Below are positions 11,201-20,200 of a stretch of DNA of 48,877 nt, piece by piece. A program made the translations under genes and the position numbers. The notes beneath the pieces are model-generated. The model was not told where the DNA came from and did no database searches. It was given only the letters and a program-made list of their open reading frames with translations. Position 1 is the first letter of the stretch. Every line of letters starts with the position of its first letter. Source of the DNA: Symbiodinium natans (lineage: Eukaryota > Sar > Dinophyceae > Suessiales > Symbiodiniaceae); NCBI GenBank assembly GCA_905221605.1, contig CAJNDS010000220.1, positions 145,001 through 193,877 on the forward strand. Direction: 5' to 3'.

Positions 11201-14200
11201 CCGTGGCCTGGCCAGGTTTCAAGGTCTTACTTGCGGTTTGGGTGATGAAACAGCTGGAAGTTTCCGAAATTCGGGTTACCTTATTGGGGTCCTTATTAGA
11301 AGGGATCCTACTATTTGGGGGTCTATCTTAGGGTGCCTTATTTCGTAAAGTCCCAGCTGCATGCCCGCCTGAAAGGATGAAATCAGCCACCGGCCCCCGT
11401 ACAAATATTCCCTCTGTAGGGGGGGACAGGGAGGGGGGGAAGGGTTGGGGGTTCAAGTGAAGGGGGGGCTCAGGCACATACCCTACCGCGAGTCGAAGCT
11501 GAAACCAGGCTGCACGTGTTTTTGGACTGTGCCTCGGGTGTGGGTTGGGATTCAGTGTTTCGGGTTTAGGGAAAACCTAGCAGAGTGTGTAGAGCGCCTG
11601 CCACGAGGTGCTGAACGCCTTGAACCTTCGGCCCTTGAGCTCGCAGCCATGTAACCCACAATTCTAGCCTTACAGGGTTCAAACTTTTTGATAGAACCCT
11701 TCAAAGCATAAACCCTGAACCCTCCATTAAGAATTCAGGTGCGGCAGAGTCCCCTATAGTTCCGTGCCTTCCCGAATCCCCAGCCGACGTGTCTCTGATC
11801 TGTGGGAATCAGCGCAGAAGCTGTTGGGTTTCGGGTTTTACGGCTATCGTGTGTGGGTTTGACAATAGTAAGTTTCTCGGGTGTTGGGCGGTTTTCCAAT
11901 GTCTCCAGGCTCAGAGTACGAAGCTCTAAATTCTCTCAACCCCCTGTGAGCCCTAGAGCCCCCGAACGCCCAAATCCGACCGAGGCCCTAAACCCCATAG
12001 ACCGTGAATCGCAAACCCTAAACTCCTAAGACCCGAAACCTAAAACCGCTCAAGTCATGAAGCGCCCCCGATTCTAAAGATGAGATGCCGAAACCGAGGA
12101 CCTCGTTGCTGCAGCACGCCATTGGCGGCAAAGGCTCGATATCCTCGTGACCCCCAGCCCCAAGCCCGAACTCCAGCAACAAAGTTTAAGGTTTTCTGTG
12201 CAGAGAGCACTTCACCTCAAATCCTACGCCCAAACCCTAAACCCAAACCCCCCCTCAAACCCTAAACCCCCAAGTCTTAGGGCTCAACATGCGCAGGCTT
12301 CCAAACCCTAAACCCTAAGCCCTAAGCCCTAAGCCCTAAGCCCTAAACCCTAAACCCTAAACCCTAAACCCTAAACCCTAAACCCCCCAAGTCTTAGGGC
12401 TCAAGATGCGCAGGCTTCATGGTGATGCTGGCTTGCCTCTCGCCAGCCGACCGGTCCTATGAGGAGCTGCTGGATCAATGTACGGGGTCGGAATAAGTGA
12501 TAGTATTCCCTTATGGTCCCTATATAATGATACTATAAGAACCCTAAACCCTAAACCCTAAACCCTAAACCCCAAACCCTAAACCCTGAACCCTGAACCC
12601 TAAATCCTAAATCCTAAACCCTAAAACCCTATTTTAATTGTTAAGGTCCCTTTTGTAGCGGTTTAGGGATGACGGCTTATGGGGTTCAGATGGGTTTGCG
12701 TGTTTCAATCTGGGGTTCAGGGCGCAGGGTTTAGGGTTCAGGGTTTAGGGTTTAGGGTTTAGGACTGGGTTAGAGGGTTTAGGGGGTTTAGGGGTGTAGG
12801 GTTTAGGGCTTATAAGCCCTAAGCCGTCCACCCCTATAGGGCTTAGGGCTTGAAGGAGGCTTCGAGGTTAGAGCGTTCCTGGTTCAGGCCTGGTTTTTAG
12901 CATGGGTCCACGAGCCTTTGAGGTGACGTGGCACCCTAAACCCTAAACCCTGAACCCTGAATCCTAAACCCTAAACCCTAAACCCGAAACCCTAAACCCT
13001 AAACTTTAGGGCTTCTGAGGGAAGGCCAGGAGGCCCCCATCCGAGTTTTCTTTTTTTGTGGGGCCGGGGGCGGGGGGGGGGGGGGGGGTCCGGGGGGCAG
13101 GAGAACCTCAGCACCCTCCAGTACGCCGCGCAGGCGCGGCTTCTCCGGCAACGCCTTAGGATTTCGGGTTCAGGGCTGAGGGTTTAGGGTTGAGGGTTTA
13201 GGATTTCGGGTTTAGGGTTTAGGGTTGAGGGTTTCGGATTTCGGGTTTAGGGTTTCGGGTTCTTGCGTGCCTCGGCTTCTGACATGTCGGTTTTTCAACT
13301 GCTTGAAGTTTTTAGGTGCTAGGCTGCTCACCTAGGATGCCCAGTAGTGCCCCTATTCCCTTTTTTGGGGGGGCTAGGTTCCCTTATAAACCCTAAACCC
13401 TAAACCCTAAGCCCTAAACCCTAAACCCTAAACCCTAAACCCTAAACCCTAAACCCTAAACCCTAAACCCTAAACCCTATACGGGGGGACAACCAAGGAA
13501 GGAAATCAACTCCCCTAATCGCCCTGAACTTATATTTCCCAGATCGAACCAAGAAACAACCAAGAACACGGATAAGAGCAACCCAGGGGGGAAGGAAAGG
13601 GGGAAGGAACCCACACCCTTACCAAACCCTAAGAACCCAGGCACTTCTTTTTGAACTTGTGGCTTTCTGTTCAAGCCCATCTTGAGCCAAATACGATTAC
13701 CGGGTTCATTAACCCTTCCAACTTCCAACACTAACTCCTTTCTACAATACCAATTGCAGCTCCGCACTCCCCCTGTCCTAGGATTTCCTAGGACACATTG
13801 GAGATGCAGATCTTTTGGCCAAAAACTGCCATTACGGCAGCAGCCAGCTGCTTGAAATGCAAATTGTGGTTTAACGTCTTCCAGGACGGAATTATAGCAC
13901 ATTGGCTAACCTACTACCCATAGAGAATCTTTTTTCACCTTGATCCTCTCATCACTGAAGACTCCTTGGCCTTCTTCACCACAAACCGTGGTCTTCGCTA
14001 CGCGAAAAGCTACTGACTCCTACTATCAGGGATTTCCATACCCTTAATAGTAACCACCACATTGTCAGCACATTGGCTGTTCCAGCGCACCGGTCTCCAG
14101 AAAGAGAAAAACCATCCCTTCATCCATACCATCCAATCACTTCTTTTTCCGATTGTTGGCAATCTTGAGGTGAAGTTGCAGCAGAATATACTCCAGGTCC

Positions 14201-17200
14201 GAAATCGTAAGAATAGGATCCTGTATGCCCCTTTGAATTGAGGATACCAATCCTTCTCTCTTTGCGTCCTCAATCGCCTGGCAAGATTGACCCAGCTCTT
14301 CATTCGCATTGGCAGACCCTGGTGCCTCCGCATCGGATGGACGATCCTTTTCCTCAGGATCTTGCACCATTACCACCTCTTCTTTTTTGGGACTCTGACT
14401 TTTCTCCTTCTTCTTTGTCTTTCCACCGACATTTGACTTTGTGCGCGTCTTCGAGGATTTTTCCACTGCAGAAGCCACCACATTGGATGTTGATCCACCC
14501 TTCTCAATGATCGTCGGCATCTTCTTCGGCTTTGGAACCATGAGAGTGTAAGGATCTTCGATAGCTGCAGCTTTCCTCTTCTTTTTTACCTTTTTCTTCT
14601 CTTCTTCAACGGCAACCTCCGTCTCCGAAGTCTCAACCACTCCTTTTTCGGCAGGAATATCTTTGCTGGACTCCCTTTCTAGGGATCTCTTTTTACCTCT
14701 TTTGGGATCCTTTTCCTCTCCCAAATTGGCTCGCTCATACCATATCCTCAGGTCATTGACCCATTCTTCCACCTCCGCGAGCGAAACATCGTACGACTTC
14801 ACTACTTCGAGAAGTTCCAGCGCTGACAACATTTCAGTGGTCCACGAAACCCATACTTGATCCATTTGGTCAGCATCTCCAGTGAACTTCAGGAGTTTGA
14901 ACAATGGGTCCGCCTCTGCTCGAGCCAAATCTGGCTTGCCACCGGAGAGAAATGAAATCGCCTCCATCAACAGTTCCGTCATCTTGGTCTCCTCGTCATA
15001 AACCATAAAATCCTCCTCATCATCATCGAACTGTTCAGGAGGGATCTCCTTTTCTCCACCATTTGCACCAGACTTTCTCCTTGGACCATCCCTTGGGGGC
15101 GTCCTTGGAGACCTTGGCCTCTGTTTTTCCAACGGAACACCATGCTCGAAGACACACCTGTCACCAAATCGACACTTCCCAGACCGAGCAAACTGGACGC
15201 ACCTCACACCAGTTGCATCATGCGAGAACCCACAATCCTTTCCAGCGAAACATTCTCTCCCTGCCACATAGTATTTGCACCAATATGAATGTAGCACCAC
15301 ATCATCTTCGGAATGGATGAATTTGCAGTCGTCACCGAATTTGCAGCGATCTTTCCCCCTGCCGAACCAATAGCAGAAACCCTTCTTCCTCTTCTCCAAG
15401 CGCTCTGCCTCATACCGGTCCATAGGGCGATTGTGCTCTACATGAACATTGCCATGTACCTGGGGACTGCTCCCTTCACCCGACGTGCTATCAGTATTTG
15501 GTGCTTGGAGTACAGCTGGAAAACCTGGCCTTGGTCCTACCACCTTCATGATCGGTTTTCCGCCAACTCCTGAGCCATGCTGAGACGATCCAAAAACATT
15601 GAACATCTTCATGAAGGCCTTCCTAGCGCCAATCTTCTGCACCCTTTTGATTGGACGTTTCATTGCTCCAACCTTGCATCCAGATGCATTCAAACGACGC
15701 AACCTTCTAAACCCAACTCTATGTCCCTTCTTCCAAAGAGCCATAAGAATTTTAGAGGCAGTAACATTCTCCACCTCTACCTTTTCCAATGATCCCTCAC
15801 TTCCCGGAACAAACCCATCCATCTCTGAAGACCTTTCCATCTTTTTTGACACCACTTCGTCGAGGTAGTCTTCTGAAATCCAGGGAAAGTTCCCCTTAGA
15901 GGAAGGATTGTCATCATTGTTTGGTCCTTCACCAGGATATCCTTTGGTGCTGTCAAAGATCTTACCAGTAGTGCGGTCCTGCATAGAGAAATTCGAAGCC
16001 ACGCGGGAGTACACTGACCACAAGAAAATCCTTGTGTCCGCCAGTCTGGATGACCCACTGGATTTCTCCTCTTCCGGAGAAACTTCTGGCGCTTTGCCCT
16101 TCCCTCCAGTGTCACCGCTTGTCTCACCTCCAGCATCTTCAATGGGAATAAGGGATTCATTGTTCCCTTGATCAAGCACCGCATCCTCTAGTCCAAGAAC
16201 TTCCAGCATCGCTGTCGAAGGATCCACCTCCTCATCCGCATCGTCGTCCATCCTTCTCCAGAGAGCCTCCAATTGGTCCGCACAAGTCGCCGCTTGAAGA
16301 AACTCCATCAACCGAGCCCTCCCGCGCTGCCAGAGAAATTCTGAAACCATCACCGACCCTTGTGCTCCCAGATTCAGGAATGGGTGAACCATTTTGGCTA
16401 CCCTCGCCATAAGTTCAATATGAACTTCCATGCCTGGACTGCGGCTCCAATCATAGGCAATTGCCTCCATAGCAGTACCAAACTTGTCCGTATTCTTGAA
16501 TTCCCCTTCCAGACCAGGAGACAACAAGGCACCCATCACCGAAAGAGGGTAATTCCCCACCGCCGGCAAGCACGGGTTGTCATGGAACGAATGATGCAGG
16601 TCAGTATAATATCCTTGATCTCTCCTTTGAAAAAGGAGTGTTCCAGTCCCTAGCTGGGCATTCATTTCATCCACTTGAACCATTTCAGCACATATCCTCT
16701 GTGCCAGGTGCGCCATTGCTGGCCAGACGGTACGATCGGTCAGACCGCGACGCATAACCCAATCAGTTGTTGGCGACTGGATCAGCGTTCCTGGATCATA
16801 CACCATAACCATTGCACCGTCTCCCATTGACTGATCAGCATCGTCCTCCAGTGCCAGGTTCTCATCCTGTTCGCTTGCACCCTCGGATGACATGCTAATA
16901 ACCAAATTTCGATCCATCTTATTGGACCCTTTTTGGCAATCTCTTTGCCCCATTGGCAACTTGCCAACTGCAACCTTCCAATAAATTCGAGTCAGAAGGC
17001 CTTTCACCAGCAATTGCTGAAGGTCACTCCTCACCGGACCACCATCCAACATCTTCGCATCATTACCACGGAGATCATTGCTCCCGCCTTCTCCTTCTTT
17101 TTGGTCGGTCTCCTCGCCAGAAATCTGTACTGCTCCTTCCGGCGCCGTCTCCTGTCCAGCCACTTCATGCCCAGGAAGAACTTGAGCGCTTTCAGAGACA

Positions 17201-20200
17201 TTCACCTGTCCAGCAGCACCTTGCCCAGGTAAAACCTCATCCGTGGAGCCCACCGCCAGCGAACCAACCATAACTGAACCATCCCTTGTTCTTTTTTGAG
17301 ACCGTTCAGCTCGACGAGAAGGTTGTGGTAGCGAAAAAACTTGTGAAGTCACTTCTTGGCGGGTCTCCCCCCGCGACGCTTTGTCGCGCCCTTCGCCAAG
17401 GTGAACCGATTTTTTCGGCCCATCATTGGAGCCTGAAGAACCACTTTGTGGAACATTGCCACGACTCGCAGTTCTCCACGAATCCCTTTCTTGCAAAAAG
17501 AGTTCCTTCAGGCGTTGTACCGCATTGGTCTCCTCCTCGCTTGAATCGCTTGAGGAAGCGGCATACGAGACCAAAGCCTCCGCCTGGTCATCATCATCCA
17601 CCACATCTGCCCACGCTCTGCTGAATGGATACGACAAACCACCACGAGGTTTCACCGGCTCCAGTGGCTTCGGTTTTTCCACCACTTCCGCCAGTTGCAC
17701 TCGTCGTTGTGACCGAGATCGTGGCACCTGTCGCACCTGTTTTTTGTCCAGCAAGGGCCTTCCCCTTCTTACAGGGTTTGATCTTGACCGATATTTTTTC
17801 GTTGGTGGATTCACCGGCGGCATTCCAACTCCCACCAACCGCAGCTTCTGTACGCACAACGGAGACCTCTGCGCAAGCGTCCAACCATCACGGTACCTGA
17901 CCTTATCAAAAAGCTCCCGATAGGAACCTCTCGGCATAGTTTTTGCACCGGAGTCTTCAGCTTCACGCACCTGAGTGAGGGTTCGCACCGCCGCTCTTCC
18001 AGTCCCTTTGTTCCCAGAAGATTGTTGTACCCGTACAGATGCATCAGAAGGAACTGCCTTTTCCGGTCCTCCCGGTCGATATCGGACCTCACCCACCAAT
18101 TGCAGAATTTTGCATGCGGTCACTTTGTTGATCCCTTTGTCAACCAAATCTTCCACAAAGATGAACTCTTGCAAGTCCGACACATTGGTCACACCAAGCG
18201 TAATCATCACCTCACTTACATGAGGGGTATACACCCACAGGTGTGCGTTGCGAGCCATCCAATTTTCAATCGGCTCCTCCGGATTGTGAAGCTGAGTACT
18301 AGTGGATGCAGCCACCGAATTCTTTTGCTCATCAGCTTCTACTTCATCCAGAATACCTTTTTCACCGTCTTTTTGTGACACATTGGTCATTTGCAGCGCT
18401 TTTGGTGCCGAGGATGAGGAAGATTCAGCTCCCCCACTCGCAGGTGGCTGAAAAGTGCTTCTATCCGTAAGCTCCCATCCTCTCTCTTTTTCAAACCGGA
18501 CCTGATTGGCCACCTGTACCAAGTGTTTCAGGAGCGACAGCCGCTCCTCTGACATCTCGTCATGGGAGTACTTGCAGAAATTTAACCCTTTCCGGCAACG
18601 TCCTCTGAGGTAATAATCGAAACAGCAATGGTGGAACCCTGCGTCCCTTAGTGACTTCCTGGAAGCATTGTCCCAAGCTTGGCCGGGCTCCCAAGTCCCT
18701 TCCAATGCTATGTCATCGTTGTGAAGATACCTGCATGTAGTCCCATATTTACAACCGCCTTGATTGTAATACAGACACAGACGACCTTTTGGCTCACCCG
18801 ACGTAGGCTCACCCTTTGATGCACCTTTGCCAAAATTGTACTTGGCCCGGAAGGCTAAATCCTCCCGCTCCTGCTGTGCCTCATCCACTGTACCTTCCTC
18901 TGTGGGAGGGTCACCGATGTTCCCGTCCTCATCATCAGCTTCTTGGCTATTCTTTGGATCAGTTGACCCCCCTTCTGGCCAACCTTCACCGTACCGACGA
19001 TGCTCATAGGGACACCCATCGCCATTGCGACACCTTCCCTTATTGAAGAACCTGCACAGCTTGCTGTAACCAGGTGACAACACCGTCTTTGGTGTCATGT
19101 AAGCCTTTTTGTACTGGTCAGGATCCATGTAGGCTTCCATTGGCTTGTTCTCCCTTTTGCTCATGGATTGCACTGCACCATCAAGCTCCTGCAAAAATAG
19201 CTTGGTGTCCAACCAAAGCGCGTTCCAAAACTCATCTTCCCCTTGATTCAGCACCGTTGCCACCGCATCACCCACAACTGGTCGAGAAAATCTCCTTTTC
19301 CTACGTGCCAGTTCGAAGAGCGCGTTGTGGTACTGTGTTCGGGAAAAAGTGGTTAACTTCCCCAAGCCTGTGCTTTCTGTACCATCAGGCTTCCAACCAT
19401 CATTTTGCAAGATGCCATACGCGCGCCGAGCTTCCGCATTGAGGAATGCCTGATCCGCAACACCCTCCTGTAAATCTTCCATCGGCCGACCTAACAGCAT
19501 CCCAGTAATTTTGCCAACATAGGCTTCCTCTTCATTTCCATTCTCCAGAAGAGCTTTGTAGATCTTTTCTCTATAAAGTTGCCTTTCTTTTCGTTCTTCA
19601 GAAGACAACTCCTGTACCACAAGCTCTTCATCGGATTGCTCTTCCTCCTGTTTCCAGTCCCATTGACCGTTGGAATCTTGGTACCATTGACCAGCATACC
19701 ATGAATCCGTCCACCACGTACTCCAGCCGCTGGGTTTCCACTTCCGCAGCGTCGAAGAAGAGTCCTCCGCGTCCTCTTCCAAAACCAGAAAGGTGTCCAA
19801 GATTATGGTACCATCATCTTCCACTCGTTTCACTGTTCCATTGACAGTATCACCAAACTTGAACTGATATGCATTGTTCCCTTCTGCAGGAATCAATACA
19901 TTCATATCCCCATGGTCCAAAAAGGCTCCATACCCATTGATGCAGCGCACTAGACCCATGATCTCATCTCCCTCTTGATAGCAATGTGGCCCAGGTGACT
20001 CCAAGGCTCCCTCTCGGGGCACTTTCTTTACACGCTCTTCAGAAACCATCTCTGTATCATCGGCTCCTGGCGCATCCTTTGTCTTCACCTTTGGGTCACA
20101 CTGCTCGTCCTGCTCCACGAGTCCCACAAGCTCATCTTTTTTGTGCTCCTGGATTTCAGGACCTCCCTTTTCTCCGCCAACGGCTTTGCCTCATCTGCTG

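Noticed and set aside
13477-13902. Independent gene in the 3' LTR region
   Set aside because: The open frame is mostly LTR sequence, shared with the 5' LTR; no protein features.
17286-18378. Many plus-strand frames inside the retroelement
   Set aside because: Shadows of the long minus-strand frame.
14137-20127. Pol polyprotein in the 1,996-residue frame
   Set aside because: No YxDD box, integrase HHCC, DDE or protease DTG found by eye; the finger motifs are CCCH.
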